A stretch of DNA of 64,000 nt from Microbacterium sp. AG238 (GTDB lineage Bacteria; Actinomycetota; Actinomycetes; Actinomycetales; Microbacteriaceae), in NCBI RefSeq assembly GCF_003610405.1, contig NZ_RAQC01000001.1:248001-312000 (forward strand). Direction: 5' to 3'. Made by a program: the position numbers and the translations under genes. The notes under the pieces were generated by a model. It was not told the DNA's origin and searched no databases. It was given only the letters and a program-made list of their open reading frames with translations. Positions 36,950 through 45,347 of this stretch are shown piece by piece; the first letter of the stretch is position 1, and each line of letters begins with the position of its first letter.

Positions 36950-39421
36950 AACGCCGGAATATGCCACGATGCCGCGGCGGACCGCTTCCAACGCCGCTCG
37001 CGCCGTCCGCGCCACCTCGGCCTCCGCGACGAGCGAGAGCTGATCGAGGAGATCGATGGTCTGCTTCGTCCAGCGCACGAAGTCGCCTGCCGCCATGTCG
37101 GCCTCCACCAGCACGCGATCGAGCATGACGCCGCGCGCCCAGGAGTGCATGGCCTTCGCCAGCCCGGTCGCCACCGGCTCCGTGCCGGGCAGACGGTGAT
37201 CCTTCTCAAGGTCGTCGAGCACCGCCCACAGCTCCTGCGTTTCGGCCAGCGCCGTGCGGAAAGCTCCGCGCGGCAGGCCGTATTCACCTGGCCCGTCGCC
37301 TTCGCGACGCGGTTCGTAGACGAGGCTGCATGCCAGCGCCGCGAGACCTGCGGGGTCGAGGTTGCGCCAGATCCCTCGGCGGAGCGACTCGGCCACGAGG
37401 AGGTCGCGTTCACCGTAGATCCGTCGCATCGTCGCCCCGGCCGCCGTCAGCGTCGTCGTGCCGTCGGCGTCGACAGCGACGTAATCGAGTGCGGTGAGGA
37501 CATCGACCACCCGATCGAACACGCGCGCGACGGTGCCGGTGCGGGTGTCGATCTGCTGCCGCAGTTTCTGGACGTCGCGCCGCAACCGCCAATAGCGCTC
37601 GGCCCACCGAGCGTGGTGCTCACGGTCCGGGCAGTCGTGGCAGGGATGGCGCTGCATTCGCTTCCGGAGCCCGGCCAGTTCATCCTGCCGGCGTTGCCGG
37701 ATCCGCGCCGGGGCTGTGCGGTCGTTGCGGTTGAGCTTCTCGAGGTCGCTCAGCTCGCGCCGGATGCCGGAGTACTCGGCGAAGTCGCCGCGGTCGCACG
37801 TCATCGAACGGGCGTACCCGTCGAGGGTCTGTTCCTTCTCTTTGACCTGGCGTGCGAGGCCCACGACGGAGCGGTCGGCCTGGAACTGGGCGAAGGACGA
37901 CTCGAGGATCTCGCGGGCCTCGTCGCGTCCGAACCGGTCGATGAGGTTCACGGCCATGTTGTAGGTCGGCCGGAAGCTCGAGTTCAGCGGGTAAGTGCGC
38001 CGAGACGCCAGTGAGGCGACCGCCTGCGGATCGAGCCCCTCGCTCCACTGGATGACCGCATGGCCCTCGACGTCGATGCCCCGGCGCCCCGCGCGTCCGG
38101 TCAGCTGGGTGTACTCGCCCGAGGTGATCGCCACCCGAGCCTCGCCGTTGAACTTCTCGAGCTTCTCCAGCACGACCGTGCGGGCGGGCATGTTGATCCC
38201 CAACGCGAGCGTCTCGGTCGCGAACACCGCCTTCACGAGCTTTCGTTGGAACAGCTCCTCGACGACCTCCTTGAACGCGGGCAGCAGTCCCGCGTGGTGA
38301 GCGGCAACCCCGCGCTCGAGGTTGTCGCGCCACTCCCAGAAGCCGAGTACCGCGAGGTCTTCTTGCGCCAGCGCCCGCGTGCGTCGATCGACGATCGCGC
38401 GAATCTCGTCGCGCTCTTCGGGGGTCGTGAGGCGCAGACCCGCGCGGCGAACCTGCTGGACGGCCCCGTCGCAACCCGCTCGGCTGAAGATGAAGAAGAT
38501 GGCGGGAAGCAGGTTGGCCCGGCCGAGCAGCTCGACCACCGCGGGACGGTCGATGCGCTCGAGGCGCTGCACGGCTGCTGGGCGCGCGGGCGCTGTGCCG
38601 CCGCGGTGCTTGCGATGCGCCTCGCGGCCCCCTCCCCCGCGGTATCCGTGCGCGCGGCGGTTGTTCTCATAACGCTGGCTCTGGGGCGACCTCAGACGTG
38701 TGAGCTCTTGGTTGACCTGAGCCGTCGCGACACCGGAGCGGTCGTCGAACAGCGGCAGGAGATCCCCGCGCACCAGGACGTGCTGCTCGAGAGGGACCGG
38801 GCGGATCTCGGAGACCACCACCGCGGTGTCACCCCGGACCGTGTCGAGCCAGTCGCCGAATTCCTCGGCGTTCGAGACCGTCGCCGAGAGCGCCACCATC
38901 CGCACGGACGGGTGGAGGTGGATGATGACCTCCTCCCACACCGCGCCTCGGAAGCGATCGGCGAGGTAATGCACCTCGTCCATGACCACGTACCGCAGTC
39001 CACGCAGAGCCGGCGAGTCGGCGTACAGCATGTTGCGGAGCACTTCCGTGGTCATGACCACGATGCGAGCGCTGCCGTTGATGTTGGTGTCGCCGGTCAG
39101 GAGGCCGACCTCGTCCTCGCCGTAGACGTCGACGAGCTCGCGGAACTTCTGATTCGACAGCGCCTTCATGGGCGTCGTATAGAACGCCTTGGTATCGGGT
39201 TCGAGCATCGCGAGGTGCATGGCGAACTCGCCCACGATCGTCTTGCCGGCGCCCGTCGGAGCAGCGACGAGGACGCTCCTGCCTTCCTCGAGTGCATGGC
39301 ACCCGGCGACCTGGAACGGGTCGAGGTCGAATCGTTGCATGCCGGCGAACGCCGCCGTGAGCGGATGCGCCCGGGCGGACTGCGCCGCGAGGAATCGCTC
39401 GGCGGGACTCGCGTCGCTCAC
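36947..39421 (-). CDS. helY: Ski2/Mtr4-type RNA helicase HelY
   Basis: This 824-residue superfamily 2 helicase has Walker A APTGAGKT at about residues 54-61, the Walker B DEVH box, motif III SATVSN and motif VI QLTGRAGRRGID. A basic insertion follows the first RecA domain, and the C-terminal part carries a DSHCT-like region. The cysteine cluster HPCHDCPDREHH is notable. It corresponds to mycobacterial HelY, which also lies next to tatAC and pafBC. The GTG start overlaps the tatC stop. A role in RNA processing or decay is inferred from the family. Confidence 0.93.
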   Translation of the reverse strand: MSDASPAERFLAAQSARAHPLTAAFAGMQRFDLDPFQVAGCHALEEGRSVLVAAPTGAGKTIVGEFAMHLAMLEPDTKAFYTTPMKALSNQKFRELVDVYGEDEVGLLTGDTNINGSARIVVMTTEVLRNMLYADSPALRGLRYVVMDEVHYLADRFRGAVWEEVIIHLHPSVRMVALSATVSNAEEFGDWLDTVRGDTAVVVSEIRPVPLEQHVLVRGDLLPLFDDRSGVATAQVNQELTRLRSPQSQRYENNRRAHGYRGGGGREAHRKHRGGTAPARPAAVQRLERIDRPAVVELLGRANLLPAIFFIFSRAGCDGAVQQVRRAGLRLTTPEERDEIRAIVDRRTRALAQEDLAVLGFWEWRDNLERGVAAHHAGLLPAFKEVVEELFQRKLVKAVFATETLALGINMPARTVVLEKLEKFNGEARVAITSGEYTQLTGRAGRRGIDVEGHAVIQWSEGLDPQAVASLASRRTYPLNSSFRPTYNMAVNLIDRFGRDEAREILESSFAQFQADRSVVGLARQVKEKEQTLDGYARSMTCDRGDFAEYSGIRRELSDLEKLNRNDRTAPARIRQRRQDELAGLRKRMQRHPCHDCPDREHHARWAERYWRLRRDVQKLRQQIDTRTGTVARVFDRVVDVLTALDYVAVDADGTTTLTAAGATMRRIYGERDLLVAESLRRGIWRNLDPAGLAALACSLVYEPRREGDGPGEYGLPRGAFRTALAETQELWAVLDDLEKDHRLPGTEPVATGLAKAMHSWARGVMLDRVLVEADMAAGDFVRWTKQTIDLLDQLSLVAEAEVARTARAALEAVRRGIVAYSGV

Positions 39422-40257
39422 GAGAGTGGATCGGTCGTCGGGGCCGGACCGGGAACGGTGAGCTCAGGAGCACGACGCGAGCGCCGAAGATCGAGCAGGA
39501 GCGACAACGCGGCGGCCGCGAAGTAGAGCACCGTCAGGATCGACGCCAGCATGAGCATGCTGACGATGTCCGCGGCAGGCGTCGCGAGCCCCGAGAAGAC
39601 GACGGCGATCAGGATCGCGACGCGCCATCCCTTGAGGATCGCCTTGCCGCTCATGATCCCGGCGAAATTCAGGGCCACGAGGAAGACGGGGATGATGAAC
39701 GCGACTCCGACCACCAGCAGCAGCTTGAAGACGAAGTCGTAGTAGTACTTGCCCTCGTAGAAGTTCGCGGACGATTCCGGCGAGAACGTCGCCATGATCT
39801 CGACGATGTGCGGCATCACGAGCCAGCCGGTGTAGACGCCCGCGAAGAACAGCGGTACTGCGGCCGACACGAAGCCGACTGTGTAACGGACCTCTTTGCG
39901 CGTCAGGCCGGGCATCAGGAAGGCCCAGATCTGCCACAGCCAGACCGGGGCGGAGAGGATGATGCCGACCGAGAAGGAGATGCGCAGCCGCATGTCGAAC
40001 GGGCCGGTGATCGTCGAGTACATCAGCTTGACGGCCTCGGTGTCGCCACGCTGCTCCGCAACCATCCGGATCGGCTCGGTCATCGCCCAGATGATCCAGT
40101 CGGTGAGGAAGAAGGACACCACCATCGACGCCACAAGGGCGATCGCCGAGATGATCAGACGTCGTCGCAGCTCGATCAGATGCTGTCCGAGAGACATGCG
40201 CTTGTCGCGCCGGGGCGCGCCCTCCGCCCCTGAGCGCGTGCGCTCAGCCGTCACCAC
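39418..40257 (-). CDS. tatC: Sec-independent protein translocase TatC
   Basis: TatC is the receptor of the twin-arginine export pathway for folded proteins. The 279-residue protein has six membrane helices, the N-terminal MSLGQHLIELRRRL motif, the FxxxxGxxTRKEV region (PGLTRKEVRY) and the conserved Glu/Phe positions of the first periplasmic loop. A 20-residue charged N-terminal extension precedes the usual start. Two in-frame GTG codons (40257 and 40254) are possible. It lies six bases after tatA, and its stop overlaps the helY GTG. Confidence 0.96.
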   Translation of the reverse strand: MVTAERTRSGAEGAPRRDKRMSLGQHLIELRRRLIISAIALVASMVVSFFLTDWIIWAMTEPIRMVAEQRGDTEAVKLMYSTITGPFDMRLRISFSVGIILSAPVWLWQIWAFLMPGLTRKEVRYTVGFVSAAVPLFFAGVYTGWLVMPHIVEIMATFSPESSANFYEGKYYYDFVFKLLLVVGVAFIIPVFLVALNFAGIMSGKAILKGWRVAILIAVVFSGLATPAADIVSMLMLASILTVLYFAAAALSLLLDLRRSRRAPELTVPGPAPTTDPLS

Positions 40258-40263
40258 GCGGGG

Positions 40264-40512
40264 CTACGGTGTGGGAGCCGCGGGACCGCTCTTCGGGTCC
40301 GCGGGCTTCTCGACGGGTGCGACGTCAGCCGTCGTCGAGGTGGCGGTGCCGGCGGTGGCATCGTCTTCCTTCATGGCCTTCATCTCGCCCTTGAAGATAC
40401 GGGCGGACTGTCCCATGCTCTTGGCCAGCGCCGGAAGCTTCGCGGCACCGAAAAGCAGCAGAATGACGATGAGTAGGATCCACAGGTGCGGACCTGCGAA
40501 CAGATTGCTCAT
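40264..40512 (-). CDS. tatA: Sec-independent protein translocase TatA
   Basis: TatA oligomers form the passage for folded proteins in the Tat system. This 82-residue protein has the typical N-terminal helix (about residues 8-22), the hinge FGAAKLP, the amphipathic helix ALAKSMGQSARIFKGEM and a flexible acidic Pro/Ala tail. The ATG has a GAGGAGA site. A TAGACT box about 28 bases upstream marks the likely tatAC promoter, separate from pafBC. Confidence 0.96.
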   Translation of the reverse strand: MSNLFAGPHLWILLIVILLLFGAAKLPALAKSMGQSARIFKGEMKAMKEDDATAGTATSTTADVAPVEKPADPKSGPAAPTP

Positions 40513-40539
40513 TGAGTCTCCTCATCGATGGTTTCGCAC

Positions 40540-40545
40540 AGTCTA
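40540..40545 (-). promoter_or_regulatory. Putative -10 box for tatAC
   Basis: TAGACT (minus strand) would give a leader of about 20 bases with a GAGGAGA ribosome site before the tatA ATG. Confidence 0.5.
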
Positions 40546-40572
40546 ACCCCCGCACTGATGCGAAAGCCCGCT

Positions 40573-41532
40573 TCAGCGGTACTGATCGAGAGCCGCCTGA
40601 GCCCAGTCGTGAGCTGCCCGCCGGGCCTCCGGCGGCGCGACGATCTCGACGTCGCCGCCGCTCCGGGCGACGAGTCGTTTCAGCGAGCGGGGGTCGGCGA
40701 CGCGGATGAACGCCCTCCGGAATCCGCCTTCCTCGTGCACCTGCGCGTTGGCGAGGAACTCGCCGACGGCCGAGGCTGCGTGCGCCGGGTAACGGATCTC
40801 GGCGACGACCTCGTCGTCTCCCGGCTCGAAGAGTTCGGGCACCGGCTCCGAAGAGTGCAGCGCCGCGATCGAGGTGACTGCGGGCTCGGTGACGCGGTCG
40901 AGGTGGAAGGTGCGCATGGCGCGGCGCATGTGGCACCAGCCCTGCAGATACCACTGCCCCGCCGAGATGGTCACCTTCACCGGATCCACCGTGCGCGTCG
41001 TCGGATGCGCATCCGGGGCGGTGTAGGTGAACGTCACGGCGACACCCTCGCGGAGTGCGCGCGCCACCGTCTCACGGACGTCGTCGACGGGAGCGGGCGC
41101 GACGATGACATCCGCGGGCGTCTGCCCTGCGCCGCGCGAGAGCTTCGTGAGGAGCCCCTGCACGACACCGCTGTCGCCGACCCCCGGAACGGCGGCGGCG
41201 AGCTGCAGCCCGGCGAGCAGGGCTGCGGCCTCGCGAGCGGTGAGGCGGGGAGACCGCTCCAAGCCGACCGCGTTGGTGATGACGATGCGGTCCTCGCGGT
41301 CGAGCAGGTCCCAGTCGATGTCGAACAGATCGTTCGCCATCTGCCAGAAACCGCCCTCGCCGGGGAGCCCGATGACGGTCAGCTTCTCGACCATCGCACG
41401 CATCTGCCGCGGTTCGACGTCGAAGTCGCGGGCAGCCTGCGCCACCGTCACCTCGCCTTGCGCGATCAGATAGGGGACGAGCTGGAGGATCAGCGCGGCA
41501 CGGTCGGTCGCCACGACCGGCTGGCCGCTCAC
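40573..41532 (-). CDS. pafC: WYL-domain transcriptional regulator PafC
   Basis: This 319-residue protein has an N-terminal helix-turn-helix (about residues 10-60), a central WYL domain (about residues 145-215, with QWYLQGWCHMRRAMRTFHLDRV) and a C-terminal WCX extension. With PafB it forms the heterodimeric PafBC activator that controls LexA-independent DNA-damage genes in mycobacteria. The GTG start overlaps the pafB stop. In mycobacteria these genes sit beside the Pup-proteasome genes; here they remain without them. Confidence 0.93.
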   Translation of the reverse strand: MSGQPVVATDRAALILQLVPYLIAQGEVTVAQAARDFDVEPRQMRAMVEKLTVIGLPGEGGFWQMANDLFDIDWDLLDREDRIVITNAVGLERSPRLTAREAAALLAGLQLAAAVPGVGDSGVVQGLLTKLSRGAGQTPADVIVAPAPVDDVRETVARALREGVAVTFTYTAPDAHPTTRTVDPVKVTISAGQWYLQGWCHMRRAMRTFHLDRVTEPAVTSIAALHSSEPVPELFEPGDDEVVAEIRYPAHAASAVGEFLANAQVHEEGGFRRAFIRVADPRSLKRLVARSGGDVEIVAPPEARRAAHDWAQAALDQYR

Positions 41533-42530
41533 GCCGACTCCGCCGATCGGTCGCGGGCGGCGCGCAGACGCCGCATGACGGCATCCTGCAGCGCGCGCGG
41601 CTCGAGAACCATCACCTCAGGTCCGTACGAAGCGAGCTCGTCCGCGAACACCTCGAGGTCGACGAAAGGGATCTCGACCTGTCGCCCATTCGTCGCTTCG
41701 GCACGGGCCCGGCGACGCAGACGCAGTTCCGCCTCGGTTCCCGGCACCGCCGTGACGGTCGCGTTCTGACGGAGCGCGACGTCGCGAAGGCCTGATAGCG
41801 CCCGTTCGCCGGCGCCGACGCGAAGGCTCTCGTCGAATCCCTGCCGCGTCACGACGACGTCGCTGAGAACGCGGGAGAGCAGGAACGTGCGCTCGGCCTC
41901 CACGCCGGTGTCCCACCCGAACAGGTGCCAACGGGCCTCGAACTCCACCAGCGCGAATGGGCGCACCCGGCGCCGCCGGGGGCGATCGGAGCCGGGACGG
42001 AGGTAGTCGAACTCGACCTCCCGGGCCTGCTCGATAGCCCGCTGAAGGGGCAGGAACGACGCGTCGTGCAGGTCGAGCCTCGGGGCGAACCCGATGATGG
42101 GCTCGTCCACGTCGATGCCGAGCGAGCGGATCTTGCGCAAACCCGAACGCGCCCCGGCAGACAGGGTGTGCTCGCCCCACACTCCCCCGGCCAGCGTCAG
42201 CACGGCCAGTTCTGCCGGGGTGAAGGTGATGTCGGCGGGCAGCTCGTACTCCGTCGGTGGGATGCGGTAGCGCGCCTCACGGAGATCGTCGGGGTCGGCG
42301 TAGTCGCCGATCGTCTCGATCGGCACACCGAGGCCGCGGAGGTTCTCCTTGTCGCGTTCGAACATCTTCTCGAGCGCCTCGCGTCGTGAACCGGATTCGA
42401 CCTGCTCGCGGTATCCCGACACGGAACCCAGGATCGTGTCCTTCGTCACGCCCTGTTCGGTCGCCATGAGGGCGACGACCAGGTTGACCAGGCGCTCCTC
42501 GGGAGGGACGCGTGCTGGGGTGACGGACAT
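41529..42530 (-). CDS. pafB: WYL-domain transcriptional regulator PafB
   Basis: This 333-residue protein is the partner of PafC, with the same order: an N-terminal winged helix, a WYL domain (about residues 170-230, FALVEFEARWHLFGWDT) and a WCX domain. WYL domains are thought to sense single-stranded DNA. I choose the ATG at 42530: a TAGAAT box ends seven bases upstream, which indicates a leaderless start and agrees with the usual PafB N-terminus (PPEERLVNLVVAL). Longer upstream frames are not supported. It overlaps pafC by four bases. Confidence 0.93.
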   Translation of the reverse strand: MSVTPARVPPEERLVNLVVALMATEQGVTKDTILGSVSGYREQVESGSRREALEKMFERDKENLRGLGVPIETIGDYADPDDLREARYRIPPTEYELPADITFTPAELAVLTLAGGVWGEHTLSAGARSGLRKIRSLGIDVDEPIIGFAPRLDLHDASFLPLQRAIEQAREVEFDYLRPGSDRPRRRRVRPFALVEFEARWHLFGWDTGVEAERTFLLSRVLSDVVVTRQGFDESLRVGAGERALSGLRDVALRQNATVTAVPGTEAELRLRRRARAEATNGRQVEIPFVDLEVFADELASYGPEVMVLEPRALQDAVMRRLRAARDRSAESA

Positions 42531-42537
42531 GCCTTCG

Positions 42538-42543
42538 ATTCTA
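42538..42543 (-). promoter_or_regulatory. -10 box, leaderless start of pafBC
   Basis: TAGAAT (minus strand), the closest match to TATAAT in the window, ends seven bases before the pafB ATG. Confidence 0.6.
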
Positions 42544-42565
42544 GGCGTGCGCGCCCGCGGCAGAT

Positions 42566-43528
42566 TCAGGACGCGGGGTCGAGGCCGAGGATGTCGACGA
42601 CGAAGACGAGGGTGGAGTTCGCGGGGATCGCGCCCTGCGCGGTCTCGCCGTATCCCTGGTCCGGTGGAATGACCACGAGGACCTGCGAGCCGACGGTCTG
42701 GCCACGCAACGCTTCCGCGAATCCGGGGATCGTCTGGTCGAGCTCCATGGGCTGAGCCCCGCGATCCCACGTGCTGTCGAAGACCTTCTTGTCGGCCCAC
42801 GTCACGCCGGTGTAGTGCACACGGACCGGTACATCACCGGTGACCTCTTCGCCATCACCCTTCTTCAGCACCTCGACCGCGAGATCGGTGGGCGGGTCGT
42901 TGTCGGGGATGAGGACCCCGGGGCGTCCGTCGGGGGCGACGACGACCGAGGGCATTCCTGCGCGGTCGTTGAACTGCTCCGCACCGTCGGCCGCGGCGAG
43001 GTAGACCTTCTGGAGGTCGAGCACGACGACGGTCGTCGCATCCTCGGCCATGCCGAAGCGGGCGCGCGTGTCTGCCGTCACCTCGTCGGGCCCGAGAGCC
43101 ATCACGACACGAGACCCCTCGGTCGCGCAGTGCAGCGCGTCGACGAGCCCGGGGAACGTCGCCTCCCAGCTGTCGAGCGGGTAGACCTCCGACAGCTGGC
43201 CGGTGTACCCGGATGCCGCGATCGGGGCGCCGGACGAGCCGTCGATGACCGTGAGGTCGAAGACGACGTCCTGGGCATCGCTCGTGATGGCGCGGCCCTC
43301 GCCGGTGATGGTGTCACGTGCCGACAGGCCGTCGCCGTGCACGGGAGCCGACAGCTCGACCGTGGGCTTGGTACCGACCGGCGTGTCGGTGATCTCGACC
43401 AGATCGAGGGCCGACGACGCGGACACGTCGCGCGTGCACGACGCCGAGCCCGAGGACGGCGTGGCACAGGCCGTGAGGGACAGCACGGTCAGAGAGAGGG
43501 CGCCGGCGGCGGCGATGATCCTACGCAC
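42566..43528 (-). CDS. FKBP-type peptidyl-prolyl isomerase lipoprotein
   Basis: This 320-residue secreted protein begins with a lipoprotein signal peptide and the lipobox LTAC (lipidated Cys21). It continues into an extended N-terminal half and ends in an FKBP domain (about residues 215-318, VRVHYTGVTWADKKVFDSTW, VVIPPDQGYGE). A second, degenerate FKBP-like unit may occupy the first half. It probably helps fold exported proteins on the outer face of the membrane. The GTG has a TAGACT box six bases upstream that starts in the trmI stop codon. It sits where proteasome genes lie in relatives. Confidence 0.92.
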   Translation of the reverse strand: MRRIIAAAGALSLTVLSLTACATPSSGSASCTRDVSASSALDLVEITDTPVGTKPTVELSAPVHGDGLSARDTITGEGRAITSDAQDVVFDLTVIDGSSGAPIAASGYTGQLSEVYPLDSWEATFPGLVDALHCATEGSRVVMALGPDEVTADTRARFGMAEDATTVVVLDLQKVYLAAADGAEQFNDRAGMPSVVVAPDGRPGVLIPDNDPPTDLAVEVLKKGDGEEVTGDVPVRVHYTGVTWADKKVFDSTWDRGAQPMELDQTIPGFAEALRGQTVGSQVLVVIPPDQGYGETAQGAIPANSTLVFVVDILGLDPAS

Positions 43529-43534
43529 CGCAGC

Positions 43535-43540
43535 AGTCTA
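43535..43540 (-). promoter_or_regulatory. -10 box, leaderless start of the FKBP gene, sharing the trmI stop
   Basis: TAGACT (minus strand) begins with the TAG stop of trmI and ends six bases before the GTG at 43528. Confidence 0.58.
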
Positions 43541-44548
43541 CGCGGACTCGCCGTCGTGCCCGTCCGACGCGGAGGCGGCGCCGCGGGCCGCGCGTTGGGC
43601 CTCACGGACGCGCTTGCGCAGGTTCTTGTCGGTGATCTCGCGGTCGCCCACGGCCCCGGGCGTCCACATCTCGACGTCGGCATCGGCATAGGACGGCTTC
43701 TTCAACGCGCGCTTGCGCACATCCGGCGGGATCGCTCCCGGCGCCAGCCGGCGGGCGGTGAGGAGGAAGCCCGTGTGCGCCACCATCCGGTGGTCGGGAC
43801 GCACGGCCAGTCCCTCGACGTGCCAGCCGCGGATCATCGTCTCGGAGGCGTCGGGGTCGGTGAACAGCCCGGTGCCGCGCACGTACTCGGCCACGCGGCT
43901 GAGCTGGGTGGCGGTGGCGACGTAGCAGAGCACCACGCCGCCGGGGGCGAGCGCGTCGGCGACGGCGTCGATGCACTCCCAGGGGGCGAGCATGTCGAGG
44001 ACCACGCGATCGACGGTCCCCGGCGCGACGGCGTCGGGAAGACTCTCGACCAGATCGCCGACGACGACGGACCAGTTCGCGGGGGCGCTGCCCATGAACG
44101 TCGTGACGTTCGCCTCGGCGACCTCGGCGAACTCGGCGCGACGCTCGAAGGACACGAGCCGGCCCGTCTCGCCGATGGCTCGCAGCAGCCAGAGCGACAG
44201 CGCGCCCGAGCCGACGCCCGCTTCGACGACGGTCGCCCCCGGGAAGATGTCGGCGGCGGCCAGAATCTGCGCGGCATCCTTCGGATAGACGATCGCAGCC
44301 CCGCGCGGCATCGACATCACGAAGTCGCGCAGCAGCGGCCGCAGCGCGAGGTACTCGTGGCCCCCGCTGTTGGTCGCCACCGACCCGTCGGGCTGACCGA
44401 CGAGCACCTCATGGCGCAGGACCCCGTGGTGGGTATGCAGCTCGCCTCCCTCGCGAAGCGTGATCGTGTGCATCCGTCCCTTGGGGCCGGTCAGCTGCAC
44501 GCGGTCGCCGTAGCGGAAGGGGCCGCGGGGCTGCAGGTCGTCGATCAT
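43538..44548 (-). CDS. trmI: tRNA (adenine-58-N1)-methyltransferase
   Basis: TrmI methylates A58 in the T loop of tRNAs. The 336-residue protein has an N-terminal beta domain (YGDRVQLTGPKGRMHTITL, read in part), the SAM-binding motif VVEAGVGSGALSLWLLRA, and later motifs DMLAPWECID and GGVVLCYVATATQL. A basic C-terminal tail of about 60 residues is typical of actinobacteria. It corresponds to mycobacterial Rv2118c, which flanks the proteasome locus. The ATG at 44548 overlaps the HAD gene stop (ATGA). Confidence 0.95.
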   Translation of the reverse strand: MIDDLQPRGPFRYGDRVQLTGPKGRMHTITLREGGELHTHHGVLRHEVLVGQPDGSVATNSGGHEYLALRPLLRDFVMSMPRGAAIVYPKDAAQILAAADIFPGATVVEAGVGSGALSLWLLRAIGETGRLVSFERRAEFAEVAEANVTTFMGSAPANWSVVVGDLVESLPDAVAPGTVDRVVLDMLAPWECIDAVADALAPGGVVLCYVATATQLSRVAEYVRGTGLFTDPDASETMIRGWHVEGLAVRPDHRMVAHTGFLLTARRLAPGAIPPDVRKRALKKPSYADADVEMWTPGAVGDREITDKNLRKRVREAQRAARGAASASDGHDGESA

Positions 44549-45225
44549 GCGGAGGCTCCGAGTCGGTGGAGGGAGAAGAGATCGGCCAGGTCGGCCACCG
44601 AGCGTCCCGCGAGGGAGTCCCAGAGTGCATGAGCGCCGAGCCCGTGCAGCGGCACCATCAACGGCACCCCGAGTGCGACCGCGCCGGAGGCGACCGCCGA
44701 GCGCAGGCCGTTCGGAGAGTCCTCGATGGCGACGGTGTCGGCCACGTCGACGCCGAGCGCCTCGCATGCTTGGAGGTAGGGGTCCGGATAGGGCTTGGGG
44801 CGGGTTGCTTCGTCGCCGGCGACGACGGTGTCGAACGCGTCGAAGGGAATCGACGACACGACCGTGTCGGCCATGCTGCGCATGGACATCGTCACGAGCG
44901 CCGTCTTGATCCCCGCTTCGCGCAGACCGGAGAGCAGTTCGCGCGCGCCCGGGCGGAACGGCGTGCCGCCGAGGCGGAGCTGCCCCGAGACGGTTTCGGT
45001 CAGGTGGTCGATGATCTCGTGCGTCTGCATCCGAACGCCGGCGTTCTGCAGGATGCCGGCGGAATCCTCGAGTCCGAGTCCGACGAGACCGAGTGCCTGC
45101 TCGTGCGTCCACACGCCGCCGAAGCTCTCGACCAGCGGTCCCTCCGCGGCCATCCAGTACGGTTCGGTGTCGACGAGCGTGCCGTCCATGTCCCAGAGGA
45201 CCGCGGCGGGGGAACGAGAAGTCAT
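44545..45225 (-). CDS. HAD-superfamily phosphatase (subfamily IA)
   Basis: This 226-residue protein is a beta-phosphoglucomutase/phosphoglycolate phosphatase-like HAD hydrolase. Motif I is LWDMDGTLVD with the nucleophile and acid Asp pair, motif II TMS, motif III the Lys in RPKPYPDPY and motif IV IEDSPNG. The substrate is unknown. I choose the ATG at 45225: TAACAT ends seven bases before it, and that box covers the alternative ATG at 45234. It overlaps trmI by four bases and is divergent from the PAC2 gene. Confidence 0.9.
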   Translation of the reverse strand: MTSRSPAAVLWDMDGTLVDTEPYWMAAEGPLVESFGGVWTHEQALGLVGLGLEDSAGILQNAGVRMQTHEIIDHLTETVSGQLRLGGTPFRPGARELLSGLREAGIKTALVTMSMRSMADTVVSSIPFDAFDTVVAGDEATRPKPYPDPYLQACEALGVDVADTVAIEDSPNGLRSAVASGAVALGVPLMVPLHGLGAHALWDSLAGRSVADLADLFSLHRLGASA

Positions 45226-45232
45226 CCGCACC

Positions 45233-45238
45233 ATGTTA
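45233..45238 (-). promoter_or_regulatory. -10 box, leaderless start of the HAD-trmI unit
   Basis: TAACAT (minus strand) ends seven bases before the ATG at 45225. Confidence 0.5.
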
Positions 45239-45292
45239 CCGATGCGGGGCTGAGAGGCCGCGTGGCCCGACCCGCACGCACCGGCCTCGGCG

Positions 45293-45298
45293 TATCGT
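45293..45298 (+). promoter_or_regulatory. Putative -10 box for the PAC2 gene
   Basis: TATCGT would give a leader of about 43 bases with an ACGGAGGA ribosome site before the TTG start at 45348. Confidence 0.4.
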
Positions 45299-45347
45299 GG
45301 AGCAGACCCGCTCGCGCAGAGCGAGCCGGCACGGAACGGAGGACGGG

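Noticed and set aside
45225..45347. Pup or another short proteasome gene hidden near trmI and PAC2
   Set aside because: The gap contains only divergent promoter sequence; no frame ends in the Gly-Gly-Gln/Glu of Pup.
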